From: Gorillibacterium massiliense
GTDB lineage: Bacteria > Bacillota > Bacilli > Paenibacillales > NBRC-103111
Reading direction: 5' to 3'
Assembly: GCF_000455485.1 (NCBI RefSeq)
Contig: NZ_CBQR020000177.1
Coordinates: 1-64,000 of the forward strand
DNA length: 64,000 nt
The notes beneath the pieces were generated by a model. That model worked only from the letters and a program-made list of their open reading frames with translations. It ran no database searches and was not told the DNA's origin. Position numbers and translations under genes: made by a program. Positions 48,514-58,462 of this stretch are shown here, one piece after another; position 1 is the first letter of the stretch; each line of letters opens with the position of its first letter.

Positions 48514-49965
48514 CAGGCTGGAGAGCCGGTTTGTCACTTTTTCCCGACCGAGCAATGCAACGGTTTCGTTAAGATCCGGTCCGTGCATTTGGCCGGTAAG
48601 AGCAACCCGTGTTGCCATGAACAAAGGCTTGCCTTTGTAGCCCGTTTCCTTCTGCACGTTTTTCAACAGCGCCTTAACGGTTTCCGCCGTCAACTCTTCT
48701 GCTTGCTCGATCTGGGCCAGAAAGCTGCGCAGAACGACAGGTGCGGATTCCTCGGTGAGGATCGCCTTCGCTTCTTCGTCCTCAATCTCCACATGATCCC
48801 GGAAAAAGAGCTCAGACAGCTCGACGATTTGCTCCCCGAATTGCATTTTCTCTTGGTTCAGCTTGATCAGGGAAGTTGCCCATGCCCGCTGTTCGTCTGT
48901 CAGAATCTCCGGCAGATAGCCTGCTTTTTGCAGATGGGGCAGACAGATCGCCACGATCCGCTCCGGATCGGCCGATTTCATATAATGACCGTTCATCCAG
49001 TTGAGCTTTTCCATATCGAAGACCGCCGGACTCTTGGACACCCGATCCAGATCGAACTGAGCAATCAACTCTTCCTTACTGAAGATTTCCTGTTCACCAA
49101 CAGGGGACCAGCCCAACAGAACGATGAAGTTCAATACAGCCTCAGGCAGATAGCCCTTTTCGTTGTACTGGTTCATGAACTGCAGAGTCGTCTCGTCCCG
49201 TTTGCTCATTTTCTTCCGGTCCTGGTTCAGGATAAGGGAAACGTGGGCAAATTCCGGAACAGGCATACCCAAAGCTTCATACAGCAAAATTTGCCGGGGG
49301 GTATTGGTCAGATGCTCTTCCCCGCGAATGACCAGATTGATCTTCATCAAGTAGTCATCGAGAATAACGGCGAAGTTGTACATGGGAATGCCGTCTGGCC
49401 GGGCGATGATGAAATCTTGAATGTCATCGGTGCCGAATTCCACATGGCCGCGGATTTTATCCTCAAAAGCGATAGTCCGGCCGGCGGGAACCTTAAAGCG
49501 CACCGTCGGTTTACGGCCTTCCGCCTTAAAAGCAGCGATTTGCTCCGCCGTCAAATGACGGCAACGCCCCGAATACCCCAAGGTAGCGCCGCTTGCTTCC
49601 TGCTCGGCCCGTTCCTGCTCCAGTTCTTCCTCCGAACAGTAACAATGATAAGCCGTGCCTTCGGCCAGCATTTTTTCGGTGAAGGGACGATACAAATCCA
49701 AACGTTCCGTTTGCCGATAAGGACCGTAAGGACCGCCGATATCGACGCTTTCATCCCAATCGAGGCCGAGCCATTTCAGACCGTCCAGCTGATCTTGAAT
49801 GCCGGATTCTTTATGCCGCGTTTGATCCGTATCCTCAAAGCGGACGACAAATTGGCCGCCGAAGCGGCGTGCCAGCAAATAATCGAATAAGGCCGTGCGG
49901 GCGCCGCCAATATGCAGATGTCCGGTGGGACTCGGCGCGTAGCGTACGCGTAAATTTTCACTCAT
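48505..49965 (-). CDS. gltX: glutamyl-tRNA synthetase
   Basis: 486 residues. It is class I, with SPTGHLHIGGARTALF near the N-terminus and KKMSKRDE near residue 255. It lacks a separate GlnRS partner, as expected for a Bacillota that charges tRNA-Gln through GluRS and GatCAB. It is 215 nt after ispF. Confidence 0.97.
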   Translation of the reverse strand: MSENLRVRYAPSPTGHLHIGGARTALFDYLLARRFGGQFVVRFEDTDQTRHKESGIQDQLDGLKWLGLDWDESVDIGGPYGPYRQTERLDLYRPFTEKMLAEGTAYHCYCSEEELEQERAEQEASGATLGYSGRCRHLTAEQIAAFKAEGRKPTVRFKVPAGRTIAFEDKIRGHVEFGTDDIQDFIIARPDGIPMYNFAVILDDYLMKINLVIRGEEHLTNTPRQILLYEALGMPVPEFAHVSLILNQDRKKMSKRDETTLQFMNQYNEKGYLPEAVLNFIVLLGWSPVGEQEIFSKEELIAQFDLDRVSKSPAVFDMEKLNWMNGHYMKSADPERIVAICLPHLQKAGYLPEILTDEQRAWATSLIKLNQEKMQFGEQIVELSELFFRDHVEIEDEEAKAILTEESAPVVLRSFLAQIEQAEELTAETVKALLKNVQKETGYKGKPLFMATRVALTGQMHGPDLNETVALLGREKVTNRLSSLLS

Positions 49966-50074
49966 AAGTGATACCCCTTTCTCTATAAGAAAAACATCTA
50001 TCGATGTATATTCAAAGAAGCCAGACCGCGTATAAAGGTTATTTTTCTTGTGATACAGATTTACACGCTATCCC

Positions 50075-50100
50075 GAAAAAACCATCGATAAACGACGGTT
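50075..50100 (-). terminator. terminator-like hairpin in ispF-gltX gap
   Basis: AACCGTCG pairs with CGATGGTT (one G-U) around a TTTAT loop, followed by TTTTTT. It ends ispF read-through or, if the promoter at 50163-50192 is used, acts as an attenuator in the gltX leader. Confidence 0.6.
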
Positions 50101-50162
50101 GATTTCGGACGGCTATGCCTATTTTTCACACATTCGCTATTGCCGCGCAAGCGGCATGTGTG

Positions 50163-50192
50163 GCTATAATAGCACAGTTTTCACATTTTCAA
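50163..50192 (-). promoter_or_regulatory. probable sigma-A promoter of gltX
   Basis: -35 TTGAAA (50187-50192) with either TATAGC (50163-50168, 18-nt spacer) or TATTAT (50166-50171, 15-nt spacer). The -35 lies immediately upstream of, and partly overlaps, the ispF stop codon. Confidence 0.5.
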
Positions 50193-50657
50193 AAGACAGA
50201 CCACCGCTTGGGCGGCGATTCCTTCTTCTCTGCCGGTAAAGCCCAGCCTCTCCGTCGTCGTCGCCTTGACGTTGACAGCATCCGCATCGGCTTCCAGCGC
50301 CTTCGCGATAATCTCCGCCATAGCCGGAATATGCGGCGCCATTTTCGGCCGCTGGGCGATGATGGTGCAGTCCAGGTTGCCCAGCTTGTAGCCTTTTTCT
50401 TTCGCCAATCCCCACACATGCTCAAGCAGCTTCAAGCTGTCCGCATCCTTGAATTCCACAGCCGTATCGGGAAAATGCTTGCCGATATCCCCGAGAGCCA
50501 GCGCTCCCAAAACAGCGTCGGTGACGGCGTGCAGCAGCACGTCCGCATCGGAGTGGCCCAAAAGTCCCTTTTCAAAAGGAATCTCCACTCCGCCGATGAT
50601 GCATTTGCGTCCTTCCACCAACTGGTGAACGTCATAGCCTTGACCGATCCGAATCAT
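50181..50657 (-). CDS. ispF: 2-C-methyl-D-erythritol 2,4-cyclodiphosphate synthase
   Basis: 158 residues. MEP-pathway step 5. The metal ligands Asp9 and His11 are in GYDVH, and [14 protein letters not shown] carries the third His region. ATG at 50657 overlaps the ispD stop (ATGA), showing coupled translation of consecutive pathway enzymes. Confidence 0.97.
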   Translation of the reverse strand: MIRIGQGYDVHQLVEGRKCIIGGVEIPFEKGLLGHSDADVLLHAVTDAVLGALALGDIGKHFPDTAVEFKDADSLKLLEHVWGLAKEKGYKLGNLDCTIIAQRPKMAPHIPAMAEIIAKALEADADAVNVKATTTERLGFTGREEGIAAQAVVCLLKM

Positions 50658-51370
50658 GATTCTCCCGTCCCCTCTCCCTCTTGGCTGTCTGCCAAAAAAG
50701 CTTCCGCCCACTTCAAATCCTCAGGCGTCGTAATTTTAATATTATCGTAACGTCCTTCCACCACGCGAACCGGTGCTCCGATCCGCTCTAACAAGCTCAC
50801 GTCATCGGTGCCGAGAAAGCCATCCCGCAAAGCCCGCTCATGGGCTTCCCGGAGCAGGGAAAAGCGAAAAGCCTGCGGGGTTTGCATCGCCCACAAGCTT
50901 CGCCGCTCCGGTGAGTGTTGGATCATGCCGGACGAATCTACCACTTTGATCGTATCCTTGACCGGAACGGCAAGAACCGCGCCGCCGGTTAACTGAGCTT
51001 CCCGCCAACAGGCAAGGATTTCGGGAGCCTGAACAAATGGACGAACCCCATCGTGAACCAGCACCCAATCCGTTTCTTCAGGTAAAGCAGCAAGTCCAAG
51101 CCGGACGGAAATCTGACGCTCGGCGCCGCCAGCCAGAACCGCTTTCACTTTCGTAAGGCTGTACTCCCTGACGTAATCGCGGCAGCGGTCGACATCTGCA
51201 GCACCCGTGACCAGCACGATATCCGCAGCTTCCGGAATGGATTCGAAGACTTTCAGTGTATGTACAAGAATCGGCAGGCCGCCTACCGTCAGAAACTGCT
51301 TGCTCTCCGGAGTCCCCATCCGCGAACCACGTCCCGCCGCTACGACAACCACACCGAACGAATCATTCAT
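50654..51370 (-). CDS. ispD: 2-C-methyl-D-erythritol 4-phosphate cytidylyltransferase
   Basis: 238 residues. MEP-pathway step 3. The nucleotide-binding AAGRGSRMG is at 11-19, with HDGVRPFV and KITTPEDL further on. I chose ATG at 51370 because the 20-residue longer frame has no homologous N-terminus. It is 89 nt after yacL. Confidence 0.96.
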   Translation of the reverse strand: MNDSFGVVVVAAGRGSRMGTPESKQFLTVGGLPILVHTLKVFESIPEAADIVLVTGAADVDRCRDYVREYSLTKVKAVLAGGAERQISVRLGLAALPEETDWVLVHDGVRPFVQAPEILACWREAQLTGGAVLAVPVKDTIKVVDSSGMIQHSPERRSLWAMQTPQAFRFSLLREAHERALRDGFLGTDDVSLLERIGAPVRVVEGRYDNIKITTPEDLKWAEAFLADSQEGEGTGES

Positions 51371-51459
51371 GATGATTTCAATCCCCCGCCCAAAGCAATT
51401 TCGGTTATAACGTAAAGAACGGCTCCGCAAGGCGGAGGCTCGTCTCTATGATAATCGTT

Positions 51460-52551
51460 TTATTGGGCTTTTTCCAACAATTTCGGCTTGGCGAAGATCA
51501 TCCGCCCCGCAGAGGTTTGCAGCACGCTGGTGACCATGACCTCCATCGTCGTTCCGATGAAATCACGGCCTCCCTCGACGACTATCATGGTGCCGTCGTC
51601 CAGATAGGCGACCCCCTGGCCATGTTCCTTGCCGTCTTTGATGACCTGCACGACGATTTCTTCCCCCGGCAGCACCACCGGCTTCACCGCATTGGCCAAG
51701 TCATTGATATTCAAGACCGAGACGCCCTGCAGCTCGCATACTTTATTAAGATTGAAGTCGTTGGTGATCACTTTGCCGTGAAGCACCTTGGCGAGACGCA
51801 CCAGTTTGCTGTCCACTTCGGAAATTTCCTCGAAATCCCCTTCATAGATCAGAACCTTTACGTCCAGCTCCTTCTGGATTTTATTCAGAATGTCGAGCCC
51901 CCGGCGTCCCCGATTGCGCTTCAAAAGGTCGGAGGAATCAGCGATATGCTGCAATTCTTCCAGCACAAAACCCGGAATAACGAGCGTGCCTTCAATAAAG
52001 CCGGTTTTGCAAATATCGGCGATTCGGCCGTCTATGATAACGCTGGTATCCAGAATCTTATGTTCTTCCGGAGATTTCCGTTCCTTTTCCTGGTTCTTCA
52101 AAAATCCGCCCTTTGCCGCAATCGCAATAAAACCCGCCATTTCCTCCCGTTTTGCATATCCGATCCGATAGCCCAATACACCGAGAAGGGCAGTCACCAA
52201 ACCTGGTACAAATACCCCGCCTCCTGCCGTATGCAGCACCGGATATAATAGCGCCGCCATAGTCAGCCCCAGAAGCAGCCCGGATAGACCTGCAGCAAAA
52301 TCCGACGATGGAATGCTGAGCAGCTTGTTTTCGCTTTGTCTGATGAACCGGATGACCGTTTCCGCCATAAGCGACGCCGTTGCTAAAAATAACAGGGCCA
52401 TAAGCCCCGCCATTAACAGGCTCTGTATCCCGAAAGTTCCACCAAGGCGAATGCCGAGAGAATCCTTCAGCAGATCACATAATGGCTTACTCCATCCATA
52501 GCCAAGAACCGCTCCCAAAAGTGTTACCGTCATAATGATCCATTTTTTCAT
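51460..52551 (-). CDS. yacL: PIN/TRAM-domain membrane protein YacL
   Basis: 363 residues. Four hydrophobic helices (about 1-140) anchor a PIN-type nuclease domain ([14 protein letters not shown]; later acidic motif NDFNLNKVC). A TRAM RNA-binding domain follows ([14 protein letters not shown]). The target is unknown. I chose ATG at 52551, 8 nt after GGAGG; the GTG and ATG just upstream sit too close to the ribosome binding site. Confidence 0.9.
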   Translation of the reverse strand: MKKWIIMTVTLLGAVLGYGWSKPLCDLLKDSLGIRLGGTFGIQSLLMAGLMALLFLATASLMAETVIRFIRQSENKLLSIPSSDFAAGLSGLLLGLTMAALLYPVLHTAGGGVFVPGLVTALLGVLGYRIGYAKREEMAGFIAIAAKGGFLKNQEKERKSPEEHKILDTSVIIDGRIADICKTGFIEGTLVIPGFVLEELQHIADSSDLLKRNRGRRGLDILNKIQKELDVKVLIYEGDFEEISEVDSKLVRLAKVLHGKVITNDFNLNKVCELQGVSVLNINDLANAVKPVVLPGEEIVVQVIKDGKEHGQGVAYLDDGTMIVVEGGRDFIGTTMEVMVTSVLQTSAGRMIFAKPKLLEKAQ

Positions 52552-52735
52552 CTTCATCACCTCCGAAAATTAACGCCATAAAGCAAACGAACCATGCGGA
52601 CCTGTCCCAAGCTGATCTCGTTCCGATCGCTCTCGTGGCAGAGGCGGGCATAAACCCAGCCCTTCGGCCATTTGCTTTTTACCAGTATGGTCCATGAACG
52701 TGGGCGTTAAACCTGCGGGGCGGCAAAGATGGAAA

Positions 52736-52764
52736 TTGAATTCGTCATACCGTTCCGATATAAT
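52736..52764 (+). promoter_or_regulatory. sigma-A promoter of the 52.8-kb small gene
   Basis: TTGAAT (52736-52741), 17 nt, consensus TATAAT (52759-52764), about 38 nt before the start codon. Confidence 0.8.
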
Positions 52765-52801
52765 AAGCTTAACTGTAAATCCTTTCGTTGGGGTGAAGGA
52801 A

Positions 52802-53197
52802 ATGAACTCGCTTAGCTTGAAGCAATTTCAGGATCAGGTATCCGAACTGCTATTGCGGCATCGCAGCCTGCTTGACGTTTTGTCAAAATATACCCAATCC
52901 GGAGCGGCTGTTCAGCGCTCTGTAGCCAAAGGCATAACCGAATGCGGGTGCATTCAGGTTCATGCTGGCAAACAGCACTATTCCACGGAAATGACCATCG
53001 AAGACGCCAAAAAGCTGCTGGATACCCATATGGCTGGCGAGCTCTGCGAAAACTGTACGGAGATTATTTCGGCGGAAATCGGCCGCAACCTTTTCTATAC
53101 CGCTTCCCTTTGCAACCTGCTGGGCATCAATTTGGAAACCGTATTGGAACAAGAATCGAAGCGCTGCTCGACCCTCGGCTTTTTCAATATGTCTTGA
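52802..53197 (+). CDS. small Cys-containing protein (possible DUF1573 label)
   Basis: 131 residues, soluble and mainly helical. ITECGCIQV carries two Cys and GELCENCTEII a CxxC; a further Cys lies in ASLCNLLG. This could be a metal or redox site. Similar proteins of Paenibacillus are, to my memory, labelled DUF1573, but I cannot confirm that. ATG at 52802 follows GGGGTGAAGG. It is divergent from yacL and a lone transcription unit with promoter and terminator. Confidence 0.8.
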   Translation: MNSLSLKQFQDQVSELLLRHRSLLDVLSKYTQSGAAVQRSVAKGITECGCIQVHAGKQHYSTEMTIEDAKKLLDTHMAGELCENCTEIISAEIGRNLFYTASLCNLLGINLETVLEQESKRCSTLGFFNMS

Positions 53198-53230
53198 GCG
53201 CCTTCCTTTATGACGCATAACCAAAGAAAT

Positions 53231-53270
53231 GGCTGCCCGATCGTCCATGAGACGAAAAGGCAGCCTTTTT
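53231..53270. terminator. terminator between the small gene and the regulator
   Basis: GGCTGCC pairs with GGCAGCC across 21 nt, followed by TTTTT on the plus strand. On the other strand the stem follows the regulator stop, so it may serve both convergent genes. Confidence 0.75.
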
Positions 53271-54859
53271 CATTTTTTTCGGTATTCGTTTGGCGCCACA
53301 TGATAAACTCGCTTGAACATGCGTGCGAAGTGGGAAAAGTTCCCGTAGCCTAGTTGGACGGCAATCTGGCTCACGGTCTGATCGGTGTTCTGCAGCAGAT
53401 CAGCCGCCGTATCCATTCTCTCCTGGAGAATGTAATCCGAAAGGGAAACCCCTGTTTCTTTGCGGAACAAACGGGAGACATAGGCTGGGTTCAGGAAAAC
53501 GTACTCCGCCAAATCCTCCCTGGAGAAATCGACATGGAGATTCTCCTTGATATACGACTGGAGCTTCAGCACGATGGAGCTGGTGGTGCGTTTGGCCGAC
53601 AGAATGTTTATCACCGTCACGTTCATCATCTTCATCCAGTTTTTCAAATCATCGATGGAATTCGTGACGTCCTCTATGCCGGAAAACGCCGGGTCTTTAT
53701 AAATTTGCTGAGCGTCGATGCCTTTGCGATGAAGGACGTAATAGACCACTTGCAGAAAGCTGTGATAAACCGCCAAAAGCATGTCATGGGTTCCTTGCTG
53801 CTCCGCGATATGATCCAAAGTTTCATCTGTCAGCCGGTGCAGAACCTCAACCTCACCATTCTCAAACCAATCCGTCCAATCCATCAAGGAGAGTACAGTC
53901 TCATCCCGCCGGTCATGATCCCTTAGCTGGCTAAGCAGCAGCACGCTATTCCTCTGCACCACATTGCGCTGCTCCCACGCCAGCAAGCCGTGATAGCCCT
54001 TCATGATCTGCCCCATCTGTCCGGACAACCCGATATAACAGGAAAGCTGGCAGTAAAAATGACGGTTACACGCTTCCATGTACGTCGCGCATCTGGTCTG
54101 CATTACGCTTTCTGCCTCGGGCTGGCCGTTAACGCCGTCTCCGTAGAGCAAAATCACGATATTGCCTCTGCTGTCCTCCACCACATGGCCGCACTGGCTG
54201 CCGACGATGATCTCCTCCGCAGCGTTGCGCAGGGCAAAGAGCATAATCTCCTCATCCCGGGCGTTAAATGGCCGCATCCATTTCTCTACGCTGATCAGAA
54301 TCATCTGCAGCGGATACTCGGCTCCAAGGGGAAGCTGATAATCCACAGATGCCGCTTGGAAGGTGGCGGAGTTGGGCAATAAGCGCTGGCTCAAAATATC
54401 CTGCCAAAAGCGTTCGATCAGCGCCGGCTTTTTCTGCTCAAGGAATTTCTGCAGTTGATCCGAGTTGCGCTTCGTTTCCTGACGCTCCTCTAAAGCATTC
54501 AGCGCCCTACCTACAACCTCTGCCAATTCCTTGTAGATAACCGGCTTGAGCAAATAGTCGAAGCTGCCCAACTGTATAGCTTTCTGGGCAAAAGCAAAAT
54601 CCGCGTGGCAGGTGAGGAAAATCGTCATCGTATCCGGAAATTGAGATTTGATCCACGATGCTAGCTCCAAACCGTTTTCCTCCGGCATTTCGATATCACA
54701 GATGACAAGGTCGATAGGAGCTTGCTCCAGCTTCTCCCGGGCGTCTTGAGCATGGAAGGCTTCATATACCTCGCAGATGCCCAGTCCCGCCCAATTCACC
54801 CCCGACACCATAGCTTTTACGGCAAAGATCTCATCGTCAACCAACAGCGCTCTGTACAA
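53270..54859 (-). CDS. YesN-type response regulator, AraC-family output
   Basis: 529 residues. The receiver domain starts MYRALLVDDE with acceptor Asp55 and the conserved LLKP lysine. A long helical linker follows, and the C-terminal AraC/XylS helix-turn-helix pair (about 425-529) ends in QLGYGNFSHFARMFKR. I favour TTG at 54859, behind AGAGAGG, because MYRALLVDDE is the normal start; ATG at 54865 is also open. It overlaps the kinase gene by a few codons. It probably activates the adjacent transporter genes. Confidence 0.9.
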   Translation of the reverse strand: MYRALLVDDEIFAVKAMVSGVNWAGLGICEVYEAFHAQDAREKLEQAPIDLVICDIEMPEENGLELASWIKSQFPDTMTIFLTCHADFAFAQKAIQLGSFDYLLKPVIYKELAEVVGRALNALEERQETKRNSDQLQKFLEQKKPALIERFWQDILSQRLLPNSATFQAASVDYQLPLGAEYPLQMILISVEKWMRPFNARDEEIMLFALRNAAEEIIVGSQCGHVVEDSRGNIVILLYGDGVNGQPEAESVMQTRCATYMEACNRHFYCQLSCYIGLSGQMGQIMKGYHGLLAWEQRNVVQRNSVLLLSQLRDHDRRDETVLSLMDWTDWFENGEVEVLHRLTDETLDHIAEQQGTHDMLLAVYHSFLQVVYYVLHRKGIDAQQIYKDPAFSGIEDVTNSIDDLKNWMKMMNVTVINILSAKRTTSSIVLKLQSYIKENLHVDFSREDLAEYVFLNPAYVSRLFRKETGVSLSDYILQERMDTAADLLQNTDQTVSQIAVQLGYGNFSHFARMFKRVYHVAPNEYRKK

Positions 54860-56654
54860 CCCCATCCCTCTCTTCGTTTCGTGTTTGTCTAGGCACCCGG
54901 AGAACCACGACGCCTCCCTGTTCCTTGTCGTTAATAAAATCGATTTCAACTTGCTCTTTATAAAACAACCTACAGCGGCGCAGAACATTCCACAGGCCGA
55001 TATGATTTCCAATGGGTTCTTCCTCGGTTATGATCGACTCCATCAGCGCAAGCTTCTCCGGAGAAAAGCCTTTACCGTTATCCCTCACCTCGAGGAACAA
55101 TTTGTCCGGCACGCTTTCCTCCACCGCGGCTCGAATGCAGATGTGGAAGGGCGCATTCGGGCGGATGCTGAATCCGTGAATAATTGCGTTTTCCACCAAA
55201 GGTTGAATGGTGGATGGTGGAATCTGGCAGTCCCCCGCCTCCTGGTCCATCTCGATGGAAAACGTGAGGGCTTCGGGAAAACGCATCTTTTGGATAGATA
55301 GATAACTGTACACATGCTCCAATTCCTCCGTCAGCGTCACCGAAGACAAGTGAGTGCGGATAGATGAGCGGAAGTATTTGACCAGATGCACTGATAGCTG
55401 TTGGATCAGTTCATAATTGCGGGTTTCCGCAAGACTATAGACGATATTCAAGGAGTTCATAAAAAAGTGCGGATGTATCTGCGCCTGCAAATGCTTCAAT
55501 TCCGCGCGCTGAGTGCGGATTTGCTCTTCGTAGATATCGATCTTGAGCACTTCGATCTGTCGGGCCATCTTGTTGAAGGTTTCACCGATGACCATGAATT
55601 CCTGCAGCCCGTCGTCTTTAAAGCGGGCGGATAAGTCGCCGGAATAAATGCGCCGCATCCCATTGACCAGTTGGGTAAGCGGTTTATGGATATAGCGCTG
55701 CAGAAACAAAAGATAAGCTACTAAAATGAGGGCTACTAGGATGGGCAAATACAAATTGACGCGCTGGAAGAGGGTTAAGCCTTCCATCAGATTTTTCTCC
55801 GGGATGATGACCGCGAGCCGCAGATCGGTTACGCCGGAAGGTTGAATGACCAGGAGGAGCTTTTGCTTCCGGTTAAGAATCCGGTAGGGCTTGTCGGTTT
55901 GATTTGCCATCGCCCTATCCCAATCGATGGTTTTGAGATCGGCAGTCAAGTTCGAATCGGAGGGGGGCGTTAATGGAGTCCCGTTTTTGGACAAAAATAA
56001 CGCCTCACCGTCATTGCCCAAATGCAGCAGGTTGAGGGGGACCATGAGCTTGTTAATGTCCACCCATGCCCCCATGTAGGATAAATAACCCGTATCGATG
56101 ATGCGGACAAGGGCATATTGATCGTCTAAATGGATCAATTTCCATGTTTTAAACAGATCCGGCTCGGTCTTGTCGTGGAGAAGGAGCGCCAATTTGTTGC
56201 GGATGGAATCCCGCCGCTCGAAACTCAAACTTTGCTGGGGGGTAAAGAGTAATTCGTTGTTTTTGCCGTTGTACGCAAAGAGCGCATCGACGGTTTTGTA
56301 ATAGTTCAGGTTAAAATACAAGTTGTTCATCGTACGGATTTTTGCAATGTAGGCGTCTGGGTCTTCATTGCTGAGTGCATTGAGGGGAATCAGGTCGTCA
56401 TCCTGGCTGACGGACTTCAACAGATAGAGGTTCAAATCATTCAAGGTTTGATCGATTTGGTTCATGTACATCAAGAGCAGGTTTTTATTCGAAGTGACCG
56501 CCTGGGTATGAACCACTTCCTTGGCGTACAGGTTATTCCAGGTTAGCAATCCTAGAAGCGGCAGGGTGATGATCGCGAAGCCGATAATCGTTCTGGAGCG
56601 AAGGGTACCTTTTCCTTTTCCCACGGCGTTCTCCCGCTTTCCACTTGTTTCCAT
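54837..56654 (-). CDS. YesM-type sensor histidine kinase
   Basis: 605 residues. Two transmembrane helices (about 23-42 and 302-322) flank an extracellular sensor of roughly 260 residues. HAMP (about 323-375), the His_kinase domain with QIHPHFFMNSL (acceptor probably His396) and HATPase (VENAIIHGF, DNGKGF) follow. This class senses signals at the membrane together with a carbohydrate ABC importer. ATG at 56654 follows AAGGTG; it is 159 nt after the binding-protein gene. Confidence 0.92.
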   Translation of the reverse strand: METSGKRENAVGKGKGTLRSRTIIGFAIITLPLLGLLTWNNLYAKEVVHTQAVTSNKNLLLMYMNQIDQTLNDLNLYLLKSVSQDDDLIPLNALSNEDPDAYIAKIRTMNNLYFNLNYYKTVDALFAYNGKNNELLFTPQQSLSFERRDSIRNKLALLLHDKTEPDLFKTWKLIHLDDQYALVRIIDTGYLSYMGAWVDINKLMVPLNLLHLGNDGEALFLSKNGTPLTPPSDSNLTADLKTIDWDRAMANQTDKPYRILNRKQKLLLVIQPSGVTDLRLAVIIPEKNLMEGLTLFQRVNLYLPILVALILVAYLLFLQRYIHKPLTQLVNGMRRIYSGDLSARFKDDGLQEFMVIGETFNKMARQIEVLKIDIYEEQIRTQRAELKHLQAQIHPHFFMNSLNIVYSLAETRNYELIQQLSVHLVKYFRSSIRTHLSSVTLTEELEHVYSYLSIQKMRFPEALTFSIEMDQEAGDCQIPPSTIQPLVENAIIHGFSIRPNAPFHICIRAAVEESVPDKLFLEVRDNGKGFSPEKLALMESIITEEEPIGNHIGLWNVLRRCRLFYKEQVEIDFINDKEQGGVVVLRVPRQTRNEERDGVVQSAVG

Positions 56655-56813
56655 AATCAGCACCTTCACTCCATATTCGGCAATTGCCGCATTATTCCTT
56701 TTCGCCTGCCGGACGCAGCGGAAAATCGCCCTGCATTACCTCCGTTGGCAGGAGACAAATGCATGACGATTTCCATCTTCTCAATAGACGGATCTTGGGA
56801 GGTCCGTAGGTGA

Positions 56814-58397
56814 TTATTTCTTTTGCGTCTTCGCCCATTCATCAAGCTGGCGCTGCTTTTCCTTCATGACATCACCCATACCGGCGGCTTTCATGCGTTC
56901 CACCATCTTGGGGATGTACACTTCGGGATCGACGGTGCCGCTGTAGATTCCGGGAGTGAATTCATCGGTAATGTTTTTCAATGCGGCAATTTGGTTTTTC
57001 ACCTTTTCCGTATCGAATACGAAACCCAAAGCAATAGATTTCTGTGCGCCTTCGTTAAAGGCTTTGTATTGATCCCAAATCGTCGGATCTTCCGTCGTCC
57101 AGATATAGGAGTTGAGCTGGTTGCCGAACATCCACGGCAGGTTGAGGTTATAGCCGACGTTAGCGGCATCTACCCCTTGCGGATAGTCGATGACATTATC
57201 GCTCTTCTTCACATAATGCTTGCCTTCGATGCCCCAATCCAGCAGGTTCAGCAAATATTTATCCGTATAGAGCAGATTCAAGAACATCATGGCTCTTGCC
57301 GGATCCTTGGAGGTGCTGGGAATCGCGAACATAGCGCTGGTGGTATCTCCGGTGGTGGTATAAGGCTGGGTCAGTTCGACGACGTCCATCGGCATGCCGG
57401 TGTTGCGGGATTCTTGGTTGGCGAAGCCAGGCTTCATCGATTCGGCATAGGCAAAGGCTTTGCCGGCTTTCACAGCCAGGAACTCGCTATCCTTGACGGT
57501 AGCGCCGTCCAGATTGACATATCCGGCCTTGAACCATTTGTGCATCGTTTTCGCCAGGTCCATGAATTGCGGCGTTTCGAACATGTCGATGACTTTCAAT
57601 TCGTTGCTGGTGCGGTCCAGTACACCTGGTCCGTCACCCAGCATATCGAACATTCCGTAACCAGTGATGGCGCTGAGCGGGGAACGGTCATTTTTCACTT
57701 GCAGCGGAACGATGCCCGGCTCGTTTTCCTTAATGGTCTTAAGGAGCGGCTCTATGTCCTCCAGCTTCTTCACATTGGAAAGATCAAACTTGTATTTGTC
57801 TACCAGATCTTTGCGCATGACGAGGCCTTTGGTTGCGGCAAATTCCTTGTTGGCGACGACGCCGTAGATTTTCCCGTTCAGCTTTCCGCCTTCTACGTAA
57901 GCCGGGTCGAGGACCTTTTTGATATCCGGGCCGTACTGGTTGATCAGATCGTCCAACGGAACGATTTGTCCCTTGGATACTTCCTGCCCGAGGTAGTACC
58001 AGGAAGCGGTGAACATTAGGTCGCATTGGTCGCCGGATGCGAACAGTAGGTTGGTTTTATCCGTCCATGCGCCCCAGTCCGTCGGCCGAATTTCGATGGT
58101 AGCATTGATTTTTTCAGTCAAATATTTGTTCATTTCGTCTTGAACCGCTTGCAAATCTTTGGGGACGACGCCGGATGGGAACATCATAATCAGCTTATAG
58201 GGCTTCAGATCGGAAGCCTTCGGACCGGTGGGTGTGGATGACGTCTCTCCATTCGTTGTGGCCGCTTGAGCCGCTTTGGTTGCTGAAGGCTTTGACGAAC
58301 TTGCTTCGTCATTGCTCTTCCCACAGCCGTATAGGGCCGTGGAAGTTAGAACAAGCATGGACATAAGAGCTAACAAACTTTTTCTCCGTAATGCCAT
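56814..58397 (-). CDS. extracellular solute-binding lipoprotein (LplA/YtcQ-like)
   Basis: 527 residues. The signal peptide ends at a lipobox LYGC, so Cys25 is lipidated. An Ala/Ser/Thr-rich linker precedes a family-1 solute-binding fold. The C-terminal part (GFVFDTEKVKNQIAAL ... VDPEVYIPKM) matches the DUF3502 region of Paenibacillus/Bacillus LplA-type proteins. The ligand is unknown, probably an oligosaccharide. It is 65 nt after the second permease. Confidence 0.9.
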   Translation of the reverse strand: MALRRKSLLALMSMLVLTSTALYGCGKSNDEASSSKPSATKAAQAATTNGETSSTPTGPKASDLKPYKLIMMFPSGVVPKDLQAVQDEMNKYLTEKINATIEIRPTDWGAWTDKTNLLFASGDQCDLMFTASWYYLGQEVSKGQIVPLDDLINQYGPDIKKVLDPAYVEGGKLNGKIYGVVANKEFAATKGLVMRKDLVDKYKFDLSNVKKLEDIEPLLKTIKENEPGIVPLQVKNDRSPLSAITGYGMFDMLGDGPGVLDRTSNELKVIDMFETPQFMDLAKTMHKWFKAGYVNLDGATVKDSEFLAVKAGKAFAYAESMKPGFANQESRNTGMPMDVVELTQPYTTTGDTTSAMFAIPSTSKDPARAMMFLNLLYTDKYLLNLLDWGIEGKHYVKKSDNVIDYPQGVDAANVGYNLNLPWMFGNQLNSYIWTTEDPTIWDQYKAFNEGAQKSIALGFVFDTEKVKNQIAALKNITDEFTPGIYSGTVDPEVYIPKMVERMKAAGMGDVMKEKQRQLDEWAKTQKK

Positions 58398-58462
58398 TGA
58401 TACCCCTCCATACTATAAAGATTATAAAAGGAATCTATGATAGAACCGGCGTACGTCCGGCT

